Source: Armillaria gallica (Eukaryota; Basidiomycota; Agaricomycetes; Agaricales; Physalacriaceae). From it: a stretch of 64,000 bases of DNA. Below, in pieces: positions 1 to 11,589 of this stretch. The stretch's first letter is position 1, and the number at the start of each line of letters is the position of its first letter. The stretch spans positions 7,998,001 through 8,062,000 of the forward strand of contig JBANDB010000001.1 of NCBI GenBank assembly GCA_037576215.1, given 5' to 3'. A program made the position numbers and the translations under genes. Below the pieces are notes generated by a model, which was not told the DNA's origin, ran no database searches, and worked only from the letters and a program-made list of their open reading frames with translations.

Positions 1-1893
1 GGATATCGGTATCAAACTACGCACCGAGAAAGATAAATTCCATCCTCTTGTTCCAAAGACCATTTGTGGTCGAAGTACACTGGGCTTATAAGGATTGTTG
101 AGTTTGAAACACAGAGTGTCCGGAAGAATGTCGCACCGGTGCCTACATGAAGGGGGATATGTTAGTGACGAGAACTCGATGCCAAGCTAACGGCAGACTT
201 ACCTCGTGCCAAAGTGCTCTGTTTCGTTAGGTACCTAGCCTACTGTTCCAGACGTTATACGGTCTGAAACAGCGAGTGTTGCCTGCAGATGTGGCCCGGG
301 AAAATGAACTCGTCAGCAACAATAGAAAAGGGGAAAGGCACGTATCAGAAGTAAATTTACGTAGAAATCGGTATTCTGCGATTGGGAAAGACGAGTAAGA
401 AAGGCGAATATATGAAGGTCGTGTACAAGAACGAAAGCCACCTATGTAAAAGATATCGGATCACGATGGAGTGATGATAAACTGAATAGCAAGATGAGAT
501 GGGACTGAACTGAGTGGACTCGGAAGCGAAAGAGGAAGGTATGTGTGGCATGTCCGGCACATTCCGATCTGACCTTGACGTGTCTGTTCTTTCCACTACT
601 AGCTCTCGACTATAATTCTCGATTCTGGGCTATTGTATTCATGTCTTCCGCATTTTTCAAAGGTTGGATAGATATACTGTAAATCTCGCTTCCATTCATT
701 CAGATTATTACCGCTGATTCCCCCATTTTTCATGCAATTCCTTTCCTATATATGTTCGACGTTACTTTCACATCGCGCTAAAGTTTCGCGACTTTTGGGT
801 TATAAGTGGATCTCTGAGTTCTCTGCGTCCAAGGTATTTGAACTGTGACTCCTCGAGCAGTATGGCTTACAGATGCGCTGGTAGTGCACTTCGCTGGGGA
901 TATCAGCCACTTGCGCTGTTAGGTATCGCAGGTACGTGCTCTGTCCTCTGCTGTACGGGTATCAGTTGCTGATTTGGATAGTAGGTTACGTGCTCACAGT
1001 CACTATAGTAAGCGCTTTCACCTCTATCTGTGTCTCTATGCTCATGCCGTTGTAGGTCAGCGACGGGTCCATTTGTTTACAGTTGAAGTCCATTTTGAAT
1101 AAGTTCTCTGGTGCGCGTATCCTTTTTTGTTGACTCCGCCTTATACTAACTGCCATCACAGATGCTCCTGAAACACCAGTTGGTCCGGCCCTCGCTATCG
1201 TGGCGTCGTTGTCATGCAGGTTTTGGCATGCTTTGCGCCCCTTCTGAATACTTACGTGCATCCTCTTCCCAGCCACGGGTACCATGGAGCGGTAAGGGCC
1301 TTCGTTTTCCGGCAGTACAGCCGAGAGTGTAGGGACTGAGGTTGTGTCATGCAGTATTTAGAATACGTAGTCGGTGTATGTATTTACCAACCACAATAAA
1401 CAGTATTTCTGTTCATTTCTACGTTCCGTGATTTGCATGATTGCGATTAAATGTGTTTCTGTCGTTAGTAAAACGTGATGGACTTATGAGCATATGAGAA
1501 GGGAATTGGGATCGTATTATGATAGTATCACAATGATATATTAATGCGCGAGTTTCCGTTGTAATAGATTCCAATGGATTATGTATATCATAATGTATTT
1601 TGAACATTGTGACACATTCCGATCTCACGGTCTTTTCCCTGATGATATTCATCGCATCCATCTCATTCGTCTCCGGCCACGGATTCTTGAACCAAGCCGA
1701 CTGAGTCCGACAAGTCGAGTGTACACACCCAATCCTATATGGCGAAGACGCACAGTGGACGCGTTCATTCGAGGAGGGTGGTCACAGTCAGAATGGGTAT
1801 ATATGGTAAAATAGAGTTAGCATGTGACAGAATAACAGAGGATGGCACGTACTGGTCATAACAATCAAGCTAATGAGAACATCAGTAACTGCT
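1..1893. other. No supported gene
   Basis: Only short open frames (under 100 codons) occur on either strand, and none shows a recognisable domain, a convincing splice-site pattern or a repeat shared with the rest of the window. I see nothing functional that can be supported here. Confidence 0.5.
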
Positions 1894-1895
1894 TA

Positions 1896-2140
1896 CTGTA
1901 TAATTTCGACCAAGTGTTCAGTAACGCGTAACGGTGGCCCTTGAACTGAACACTTTTGTAAAGGTGTAACGGGTAACAGGGTCTCTGACTTGCCAGTGCA
2001 CGACGAATATGGGAATTTTTTGCCGCTGCGCGGCCGGTATCAGCCTACTTATAGCAGGTGGACCCTGTATGAACACTTTGCGAACTGAACACTAGGTGTA
2101 ACGCGTAACATGCTATGAACACTTGGTCGAAATTATACAG
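1896..2140. mobile_element. MITE with 25-bp perfect inverted repeats and TA target duplication
   Basis: The first 25 bases (1896-1920, starting CTGTATAATTTCG) are the exact reverse complement of the last 25 (2116-2140). Both ends are flanked by TA (1894-1895 and 2141-2142). A 245-bp, non-coding, TA-flanked element with perfect termini fits a Tc1/mariner-type miniature inverted-repeat element. Inside are two further related blocks carrying GAACTGAACACT followed by GGTGTAACG and GTAACA. The internal sequence encodes nothing, so it would need a transposase supplied from elsewhere. Superfamily assignment rests only on the TA duplication and the length. Confidence 0.8.
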
Positions 2141-2786
2141 TAGTCTGATAGAGAGCTCTTCATCAAGATGATGATTGTATGCAGCTCTTCGGCCAAGGAT
2201 TCTGGAACCATACGAGTCTGGAACCATATGGGTGTCGAACGTGCTTGCTGATTAACCTTCAAGTTATCTTTCTTGTCCTTGTTAAAGACGGGCATGGCAG
2301 CAGAGGAATGCACGGATGAAGATAAATCTGCGTTTAGTGTTCAAGCTGTTGTTACAGAAGAAGCGACATACGTACAGAATCAAGCTCAGGCTCATGGCGG
2401 GCATGCGCAGGTGTGTCTGCAACGGCGATGTTATTCCATCAGTGGCAGTGCCTGCACTTCTAGCTCTGTCTGTCACACGCGAGTTGTCATAACACCGATT
2501 CGTCATTCCAGAATACAGTTGGACGCCTAGGTCAAACTCTAAGCACGTATCATAATCACTTCCCACCCTATCAGGTACTCAACACTTCCATGTCCATTTT
2601 TCATTCCAAGAGGAATGTCTACATCCGGATCCCTTGTTAATCCGGTGAGATACTCCTCAACGAGCTTGCTGTTCCTTCCTGCTGCACCCAGCTTCGTGCA
2701 TGCTGCCCCTTCTTCCTTCCAACTGAGAACGCCAAGTACTTATTCTATTTCAATTCGGATATCGCGCAGCGGTGCGGACCTCCTTC

Positions 2787-4775
2787 TGGGGTTCAATTCC
2801 CTATCTCCGACATATCCTCAAAAAGATATTTCTCTTTTTGGAAGATGGACATTTGGCTTCAGTTAGAAGGCGTGTGAGATGATCACTAGTCGAGGTATCT
2901 GTCATACTGATTTCAGCAGAAAGAACAGGCTTCGTTATTACCTGTCGACTTAGCTCACATCAAGTAATGAATACAGCCAAACCGCTAACGCGTCATTGAC
3001 GAAGGGTTCGACTCCCCATATTCAATTTCAATTCTAACATTGATCTTCTTTTTCGAGGGACCTATGTTTATGTGCCCTATCTAACTCATAACAGAAGCAA
3101 GCCGCTCATCCGAGGGTAATACACACAGTTGCTTCTTCAGTTACAATCTTTTGCGACATGATATGTTGTGACCGCTGGCTTTATGGATGCGATCTAGTCG
3201 CTATATTCGAAGTGAGCCCCAGGAGTGTTTGATTTTTACAAGATCTCACGTACCCCCACATGGAATTGTGAAATGGACGAACCCATGAAAACCCTCTATG
3301 AGTATTCTCAAGGAACGGAATTCTACCACAGCTCTCGTCTGTTCTCCGTCCATCTCTGGAACAATGGCAAGTGCTACACCTCGAACCCGAGGGTTCAATT
3401 CCCTGAGTACGATTAACACTTAGAAGCCATCCTTTTGGAGGGAGGACTCAATCTTTGTCTCATCGGATGATCGGCTTGTATGACCACATTCACGGTCTCT
3501 CACTTTCACAAAATAGTCGACTTCGGCACTGAATTGAGCCATAAAACCTATTCCTAATATCCTTGAATGCACGTCTTATCCCTGTATGCATTAATTGCTA
3601 ATACGCCCCAAAATTGACAAAAGGACGAGACATAATAGTAGCCTAGCAAATCTTTTAATCAGAAGCTACAATTCAGCTGATAGCAGTTAATATATTAATG
3701 GTTACCACGTCAATGTTGGTTCGCTCTGATGTTGACATTATCAATTCTGCCCTCTTTTTTCAAGGGGACGCTGCGCTCCAGGTGTAAGGTCTCCTACTTT
3801 GCGTGAATTATGTATGCCATACAAGAACATCCCGGATACTGAGCGTCGGCATATGAATGGACGAAATACATCTTCTTCCCGGATTGCTAGGAAGTTCCTA
3901 CATCGAACATCTGGGTTCAATTCCTCATGAACTTATTGTCGCTGTTGAGATCTTTTTTTCCCTTCTTTCCTCAATGGTTCAATCTGGGGCTGCGCGAAGT
4001 AACCGAAGCGACTATATCTGTCATGGATGTACGTCTTATTTGCTCCTCCTTGTCATTCAAAACCCTATCATTATGTGTAACAGCGTGGACGGCTGGGTTT
4101 CAATTCCCTGCATTGCAAGAGGAGGTGGTTTGCGTATCTTTTGCACGAGTTTGATTTGAGTCGTATAAGTATGTGCGGCTTATACTGTACGTCCCGCCGT
4201 GGTATCTCACGCATAAAAAAAATAGGACAGCAAGTAATAACATTTCGTCAGCTGACATTTCCGAGAAGAAGGTCCCCACCGACGAAAAGATGACAAGCGG
4301 ACATTTCGGCATGAGAGCTATCCTCCCCTCACCTCACATTCGCAGCCGGAGGGCAGGGCGTTCAATAGTAATTTTTCATGCAGACATCTGTCTCTACAAG
4401 CATTTCTGCCATCCGAATATGGCGTAGATGTTTATCCAAAGTCGGTCACTAAGGGTTCAATTCCCTATACTCGAATGTGATGAGAAAATGTTTTCTATCT
4501 CCTACTATCGATCTCCTTACAAACCTCATTGGCTCCATCGTCTCCATTGTCAGTGGAATCTGTATCCTAGACATAGGGATGAAATACATAAAGACTGCTC
4601 ACTACCGTACAGAGATTCCTTATGTATCCGGCGTAGCTTCTACATCCACGAGGAGCTTTAGCTTCTTCGGCTAGCATGAGCCAAGGAGGGTAAGTAACCC
4701 GTCTTACATAAATTCCATTGTGCTGACAATTGGGCATGTCGTTTATCTCAAGTCAGTCACTAAGGGTTCAATTGG
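2787..4775 (+). repeat. Cluster of tRNA-like B-box/T-arm motifs (SINE-like tract 1)
   Basis: The motif GGGTTCAATTCCCT or a close variant occurs near 2787, 3004, 3391, 3913, 4092, 4451 and 4761, always on the plus strand. It matches the Pol III B box (GGTTCGANTCC) and can pair as a T-arm (GGG...CCC). Upstream sequence differs between sites, and no complete cloverleaf with an anticodon stem could be drawn. These are therefore better read as remnants of tRNA-derived SINEs than as tRNA genes. No protein-coding gene is supported in this stretch. Confidence 0.55.
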
Positions 4776-4817
4776 TTATATTCGAATATGATAAGAAACA
4801 TGTTTTCTGTATCCTAC
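4429..4817 (+). repeat. Direct duplication, about 78 bp, offset 310 bp
   Basis: 4429-4506 and 4739-4817 share the order GTTTATC, AAGTC, GTCACTAAGGGTTCAATT, TATTCGAAT, GATGAGAAA/GATAAGAAA, TGTTTTCT and ATCCTAC with few changes. Both contain a B-box-like motif. This looks like a local duplication of a SINE-like unit. Confidence 0.7.
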
Positions 4818-5199
4818 ACTTGCGTTGGAAGTATCACTGAGCGACGGATCCGGGACGAAGACCGCATGGCCGTCCTCAATGCTCATCAGGTACCGTGGCG
4901 TTACAGCAAGTGGGTATCACGTCCGCCCAAGGTTCTATCGTCAGAATTCATGTGGCACGCATATCCGATCCTTGTTTCTTTTGCGGGAATCAACGATTTT
5001 GGTCTCTCGCTTTGGACTGGATAGTGGTCATGTGACTCATGTCCGCATCGCCTTTCATTTCTACATACTGCTAGTCGCCTAACAGCAAATAGACTACTAG
5101 AAATATTTCGTCTCGTCGATCTCGCTAACAAGACGGTAGCCCTCGCCTACACCAATCTTATTACGCTCTCCAGCAAGTGTCTTTGGTAGATCAGTAACC

Positions 5200-7240
5200 T
5201 GTTCCCTCGTTAGAATACAGGTCCCAGAAGAGAACAAGAACACCGACAAGAGGGCAAACAGAAGGTCTCACCCACAAGCCATCGCCACCACCGTCTTCGG
5301 CCTGATATTTTTGAAAATAGGACACTATCCTGATGGTGCGCAATGCATGGTCGACGTGAACCAGCTCGGCTCATATGCACTGGAAGGACATGAGACAACG
5401 AAAGGGAGACAAAACGCACACGTACCCCGTACCCCGTAGTAATCGTCGCCAGAGTGAACAGCTCACTCCGTATTTCGGCCGCTCAATGGATCGTACTTGG
5501 TCTTCTGACAATGTTCTCGACGTATGCCAGTCCTTTCATGTCAACAGGTATCTTCGACATATTGACTTCGTGCTTCTCCGTTACAAGTGCCGTGTTAGCT
5601 AACATATACTGTATGTGTATCATAGCCATAATATTGATATTAATTCCGTTGTCGTTGCTAGAAAATGACGTTGAAAGATAACATCAAGCTTGTGATATAC
5701 GGGTACCTATGTACCTCATGGTTTGCACTACCGATCGCTACATACTGCTACCTACTGCGACGCTTCCGCTACAGGCACTACAGGCACTACTGACACTACG
5801 TAGGCCACAGTGGGAAGTACATTGCCAAAGCGTTTTTCCTGATGCTAGAAAGCTCTCCAATTTCCTTGATCGCAGGACACAATACCCCAGCTGGACCAGA
5901 GAGTCTTACCCTGGTCGAGAATCTCTCAGTCAGTGAACTGCTGGGCAGGAGTACACATTAGCTTGAACGAGACGCCGCGTATTTCAATGTGTCGAACCAT
6001 CCGCTAATCGAATATATGGGCGTGTGCCTTGGATACCCCAGTGATGCAATCGGAGTCAAAGAAGACGGTGCGTACTGGGTTAACAACAATGACATACTGG
6101 TCCGACTGAAAGACTAGCTGGGCGATCATCTACTGCCGGGTCAAACAGTACCTTCGTATCTCTCCGTAGCGAGGCGATAAACATAAACTTGATGAGGAAT
6201 CGCGTACGACCCAAGCGAGTTATCTCCCAATGGCATCGCCTTGACGTTCGTCAATGCATCGGGCGTACCCCACGTTAGTGTCTTCAGAGGAGAACCAACT
6301 TGAGGGTCGCTGCGAAAAGAAATCAGGCGAGTTATCAAACGATCAGGGACGAATACTCATGAGTCCCAGGGCACAGGCACGCACCATATTCATTGCATCA
6401 ATCGTTTCATTCGTCCTGTAGCTCGGTCGCGAATTCTTTCAGCGCTGGCTTGTCTTTGAAGGACGTGCCGGGTGTCTCTACGCATCGAGCGTCCCAACAG
6501 TCGAGCGTATGGGTGCGTGATCAGATGGGCGATGGGCGGGTCCATTTCAAGACCGTGGTTAGACTCAGTAGGGTATCTATGGCCGAGGAGGTTGGTGTGT
6601 GACAGGATCAGGAAGGACGACGACGCGCACTGGTCGCAATGAATAACCTAACACGAATATCAGCGGCGCCTAAGTACAATAAGAAGCTGCTCACCGAGAT
6701 AAAAATGACAGTATCCTCTGGTATATCCTAAACCTTGCACAGCAGCTTGATGTACCTCCTCAGACCGAGGAACTGGCTAGGCGAGCATCTATTGCTGATC
6801 ACAGGGTAGAAGAGAACCTTCCCCGCCTCTCATTGTGAATCGGTAAATTGCAGCTTGAAGGAAACAGGCATGGCACAACCACGCCGCCTTGACCTTGCCT
6901 TGATGGTCCTTCTCTGTTCACTGCGTCGTTGCCCTCACTGGAATCGCAGACGTCCCCACTTAAGGTAAGGTGCGACTGTTGCGTGTGACATACGTGAGCT
7001 ATGAGATGGTTAGCGACGAACGACGACGAGTAAAAACACCCACCATACGGTATACCTGCGCATACATCTTTCATTTCATCCTCGGATTCTGGAACCACGC
7101 TGGAAATACACCAGTCATTGCCAGATAGAGCATGTATCATGTCAGTTACAGTCATGGCCAACCACCTTGTCAGCTGATTGAAATCCTGTCGAGTATGGTC
7201 TAACGGTGGGTGCTCCATGCTGGAAGGATGCATGAGGCTT
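5200..7240 (-). repeat. Degenerate gene-like module, copy A
   Basis: Blocks here recur near 8.1-9.5 kb and 12.4-13.4 kb. At 5300-5420 the order CACTATCCTG, GCTCGGCTCATA and CACTGGAAGGA matches both later copies. At 6141-6338 the minus strand reads a peptide with LKTLTWGTPDALTNVKA, matched at 12,949-13,269 by DALTDIKATSLGHD and at about 8.75 kb by LSTLTW...SNIKAT. A 144-codon minus-strand frame at 6799-7233 corresponds loosely to 9.3-9.5 kb. The family is not recognised. Frames are short and broken, so this looks like a decayed multicopy gene or transposon body rather than a working gene. Confidence 0.4.
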
Positions 7241-7339
7241 AATTACCTAGGGTAGATCTCTACTGACTTTTTCTCTCGACATCCTTTTTGCTGAGTCGCG
7301 CCACACTCACTCCCGATGCCCTCCCTCAAGTACCAAGTC

Positions 7340-9480
7340 AATAACCATCACCGTCATCATGCAGACATTAAACATGGCTTTTTTGCTGGGATCACAAGTT
7401 CGTACCCAATTCCTCGACCCGAAGTTTGTCTTTCTATGTGTTCAGGCTGTCAGGCGTTGTAAGGGTTCGATTCCTTTGACTCCCCTACCGAAATCTTCGT
7501 CAATGCTTAATGTTTGCGTCCGTCCTATTATTGGACGTGTCGACTCGCTAGGGAACATTAATTTAAACTCGACTACACCGGTTCATGTTTGGCATACCCA
7601 GGATTTAAATGTCAAAAGTTCCTGCTTGCATGCCCCGCCGAACATATCAGTACAATTTGCGCTCTTCAGCTAGGACACACGCGGTGTAATCGCTAGCCCT
7701 TACGAGTTTCATTCTAATTTCAAGTCACCTCTAATCACACTTTTTCGAACTCCTTCAGTGAAATATAAGGGCTCCCGAGAGTTCACTGAGCGTTAAGAAT
7801 CTCAATTTACGGTTCAGATGTCGCGCAATGGGGAGTGGTGTTGTGGAAGCCCGGGGTTCAAGTCCCTGTATCCCAATATGTGGTAGTCGATAAGTCTTTT
7901 GCGTGAGCCATTATTTTTAGTATTATACATGCACCTGGCGCTGATATGGAAAAGAGCATCTATTGCTCATCAGCTTCCTATTTTGCAGCGGGGTCTAATA
8001 TTAAATAGAGTGCAGCAAGTCATATAAATTCCGGCTAGGAATACTGAGTGGCGAGAAGAATCCCCGTATCCCCGTCGATTATACCAGTATTTTTACACTG
8101 TTCAGTCTCATAATCTCCTCCATGATCCGAAACCTACATGAAAATAAGTGTAGGAACAAAAGGAATAAAAGAAGGCTCACCGTCACGCGCAGTACCACCT
8201 TGCTCGGCTTGAGCTCGAAGACGGAAAACACTATCCTGGTGCACATGATGTATAGCGGATATCGACAACCTCGGCCTATATACACTGGAATGAAACGAGT
8301 CAATGAAGTGCAATGGAGTACTGCACGTACCCTTCGCCATATGGAATCCGCGAAACCACTCTCCAATCTTGTTGAACGTCGGGCACAGTGGCCTTTCTTC
8401 TCCATCCTTGGCAGCATCACCAGTCACCAGAAATACCGACGCTGACGAAAAACGTGCCAAGTATCTCCACGCATCAGGTGTTCCACTGATCGAGTGTATG
8501 CGCGATAACGCTATCGATTCTATGCACTTGTCGTCGCCTAGGGGGACGAAATATGTTCTGCGCGTGCGTCCGTTCAAATAGCATGCAGATGATGTGACAG
8601 GCTAGGAAAGATGCCGGTGAGCACACGACAGAGCTGAAGAGCGCGGCGCGTACTGGGTTAACAACGATAACATAATCTTTACGCTGGGCGAGTATCTATC
8701 GGCTGGGTCGAACAATTCCCTTGAGCGTTTCACGACGAGGAAGCAAGCGTGACCACGTTGCCTTGATGTTCGACTAGGCATCCGCCACCATCCACGTAAG
8801 GGTACTCAGAGGAATTCCGACTCCAGGTTTGCGGCGAACAAAATCGGGGAGCTATCCAATGATCAGTGGCGAAACCCCACGAATTCCATGGCCCAAACAC
8901 GCACCATATTCAGTACGTCCATCTTCACAGTCTTCCTCTAGCTCGGCCACGTAACCATAAGTCTGCCATCATACTGCCTTGTCTTCGAAAGACGTGCCGG
9001 GTATATCCACACATCGAGCTACCCAACAGTCGAGTGCAGTGCTGTGGCGAATGGTTAGACTAAGGACCTCTATGCTAAAAGAGAGTTAGCGTGTGACGCG
9101 ATTCGGGCGGTTGGCGCGTACCGGTTGTAAAGATCAAGAGCATCAGCCGCGCGCCAATCTAATAGGATGATACCCACCGAAATTGCAACCACATCCACCG
9201 CGATCGTGCAAGGCGGCTTGGTGTACCTCATTGGGCAGAGAAACTGGCTAGGCAAGTACCTATTGCAGAATGGAGGCTCGAACAGAACCCATCCCTAGCA
9301 AAGACCAAACAGCATCTCGACGAGGAAAAGCGCGTAGGCCAATCACGTTGCCTTGATCTCCCTTTGATGCCCGTCTCCCGTACAACGCGTCGGTCACCTA
9401 ACAGGAATCCAGGTCGTTCCCACCCAGTGTGTGGCGGGGCTGCTGTGCGTGATGTGGATGGGCTATTGAGGGATTATCGA
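7340..9480. repeat. Degenerate gene-like module, copy B (with SINE-like head)
   Basis: From the CATCATGCAGACATT block near 7350, through B-box motifs at 7461 and 7851, to the minus-strand gene-like part (8079-9480), this segment aligns with 11.6-13.4 kb at an offset of about 4.26 kb (7461 versus 11,758; 7851 versus 12,112; 8221 versus about 12,478). The longest frame, 8134-8577 on the minus strand, shares a segment ending GEPSFIPFVP with copy C. No domain was recognised and no intact coding sequence is proposed. Confidence 0.45.
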
Positions 9481-10100
9481 TTATCGATTAGTACTTAGTA
9501 CTTAGTGATGAAAGAGCAGGAGCGAAAACACGCACCATGTTCAACCTCCGTTCAACCTCCCGTTCGCCCTCCAACTCGGCCACAGTTTCTGGAACCACAT
9601 AGGCCATTCAAAGGTCCAAGGTGCTGGGAGAACTCGTCTTTCTCTCTTCCATCGTCGAAATCAAGGAAGTACAGGACATCTGTGAATAAGCCGGTGTGCT
9701 GTTTGTGAGCTTTTCTGAGAGAAAGGAACGAGAAGTTACGCGCGAAGATGACGTAGTTGTGTCCAGATATGGCATGACGGTGCCGGCTCTTGCCGAGGTC
9801 TGCTTATAATACTACTACTACGCTTGACTTGTCATTCATCAACAATTGCCTAGGGGTGCACAATTCTTAACATGATTTTCTGCTGAGGTCAGCCTAGCTT
9901 TCTAAGCAGGCCCATGGATCTTCCATTTCCTCTGTACACATCTGAACGTCTCCTTATTTCCTTGCGAGGCGCAGTCCCTTTTCCTTTCCCGTAACAGCTG
10001 CTACCGCACCAGTTGGCATACAATAATTGTGCGTGCTTTGAGGTCAGAATATGAGTGTTCCATATCAATACGTATTCGGATATGGTGATACGGACAACAG
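9481..10100. other. No supported gene
   Basis: Only short frames and a small duplicated stretch (GATTATCGATTATCGATTA, ACTTAGTACTTAG near 9475-9505) are visible. Confidence 0.4.
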
Positions 10101-10107
10101 TCGGCAC

Positions 10108-10378
10108 ACTCTGGGTTTAATTCCCTTTATCCGCCATGTCGAGCACGTATATCGCTTTTTTCGCGAGTACAAGTCCGAGATTATTCCTCTCCAACTTCTC
10201 TCGACCCTTGGAGGGCTTAATGCGGACTATCTGTGTTCTATTCTTTCTCAAAACCCCAAGAGAAGAAAATTGGGACGCGCCCAAGAATCTCAGCTAAGTA
10301 CAGAGAAATTTACAGGCTTTGTCTCCGGATCTGTTGACGATAAATGTCACAGGTCAAGCCCGAAGTTCAGTTCCCTGT
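10108..10378 (+). repeat. Two B-box-like motifs
   Basis: GGGTTTAATTCCCT at about 10,113 and AGTTCAGTTCCCT at about 10,364 are variants of the motif that recurs from 2.8 to 12.1 kb. No tRNA fold is evident. Confidence 0.4.
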
Positions 10379-10429
10379 GAACAAATCATATCGTTTGGTG
10401 CCGATTTCTGTTTCAGCTGATTCCATTCC

Positions 10430-10990
10430 AGGTGTATGGTTTCACTCTGATAATACTGGCAATCCGACAAGATAAGATGACCACTACCCTCGTAGATTTT
10501 CTTGTCATCGGACGACGGATCATTGTCCTGCGAGCAAGGGTGAGTCATCTTATCTTCCATCCGTCGTTCTATGCACTGATATCTTCCCAGGCTCTCTCAA
10601 GAATCCATTTCACAAGAGAAGACGTCGGTCACGCCCTCGTAAATATCGTATGGTGAGAGATATTGCCTCGAGACGATGAATCGTTGTCCCGAATGTAGAA
10701 GCAATTTATCTCAGCTTCATCAAAGTGAACTCTTCCATTTTCGTTTTAAATTTAAAAAAAACAGGGAGGCCGAGAGCTCCATGTACAGCATACTACCAGG
10801 GATATTCCTTCGAGATAATAGATCGTTGTCCCGCAAACAAAGATGTGTAATCTCTCCTTCCTGTCTTCATTGTATACCCTGATATCTTCCAGGTCGTTTT
10901 TAAAGCACACGTTAACATCTTACAGGCTTCAATATTCCTGCGAGATGACTGGTCGTCATCCAACGAGCGATGGTAGTTGCTCATACACAC
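10430..10990 (+). repeat. Array of exon/intron-like cassettes, left array
   Basis: Four units each carry a block of the type GATATTGCCTCGAGA...GATCGTTGTCCCGCAAACAA (about 10,515, 10,660, 10,800 and 10,925). Two of these are followed by a donor-like GTGAGT or GTGTAATC, a pyrimidine-rich stretch with TTCTAT or TTGTATA, and an acceptor-like CTGATATCTTCCAG. The same cassette is arrayed again at 56.3-57.1 kb. The units look like tandem duplications of one short exon plus its intron. No continuous reading frame or known domain was found, so the parent gene is unknown. Confidence 0.5.
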
Positions 10991-11059
10991 TGTCCATGCT
11001 AAAGAAGTAACCGCTCTGTATTGAAGCCAAGAACCCTGTCACTTATAGCTCTAGGTTCA

Positions 11060-11560
11060 TTTTTTGACAGCTAGTATGGTCTAACAGCTCGTCGGACGCC
11101 TGGCGTTCAATTCCCTATGGTACGGATATATGACATGTCCTGGAGTATTTTATGTGAGCGCACTGTATAAAGTAAAGAATAACCTGCTAGTCGTCCCGAG
11201 AAGGCACAGACTTTCCGTTCTTATGAGCCGGTAAAGGCACGCAATTTTTCCCCCGCTCGACAATCAAGTCACGAAACTATCCCCAGTAATAAATATGTTT
11301 TGGAGTTTAATTCCCTAGGGTGGGAATATATACCTGGGGCGTTTGTACCTTTTTACGCGAGCGTACTGTTAAAGCAAACATCACCCTACTGGAAGTGCAC
11401 CAGTCATTGCGAGATGAAACACGTATTGCATCATGGCCAAGCATGAAACATGATTCCAATACCTATCCGATAGTCTAACGGCTACTTTTCCAAGCCTGGG
11501 GCTCAATTCCCTAGGGTATGGATCCCCACTGTTATGTTCTCTCGACATCCCTTTTTCCGA
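11060..11560 (+). repeat. SINE-like copies with A- and B-box-like motifs
   Basis: Three units are seen. 11,074-11,200 has TATGGTCTAACAGCT then GCGTTCAATTCCCTATGG. 11,290-11,400 has GGAGTTTAATTCCCTAGGG. 11,468-11,530 has GATAGTCTAACGGCT then GGGCTCAATTCCCTAGGG. TRGTCTAACGGC resembles a tRNA A box of the Glu/Asp type, and the second motif a B box. After the B box, the first two units share a tail with a GCGAGCGTACTGT-type block and AAGCAAACATCACCCTACT-like sequence. They fit tRNA-derived SINEs. Missing acceptor and anticodon stems argue against tRNA genes. Confidence 0.6.
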
Positions 11561-11589
11561 GTCGGGCCAACACTCACGCTTTACCCTAC

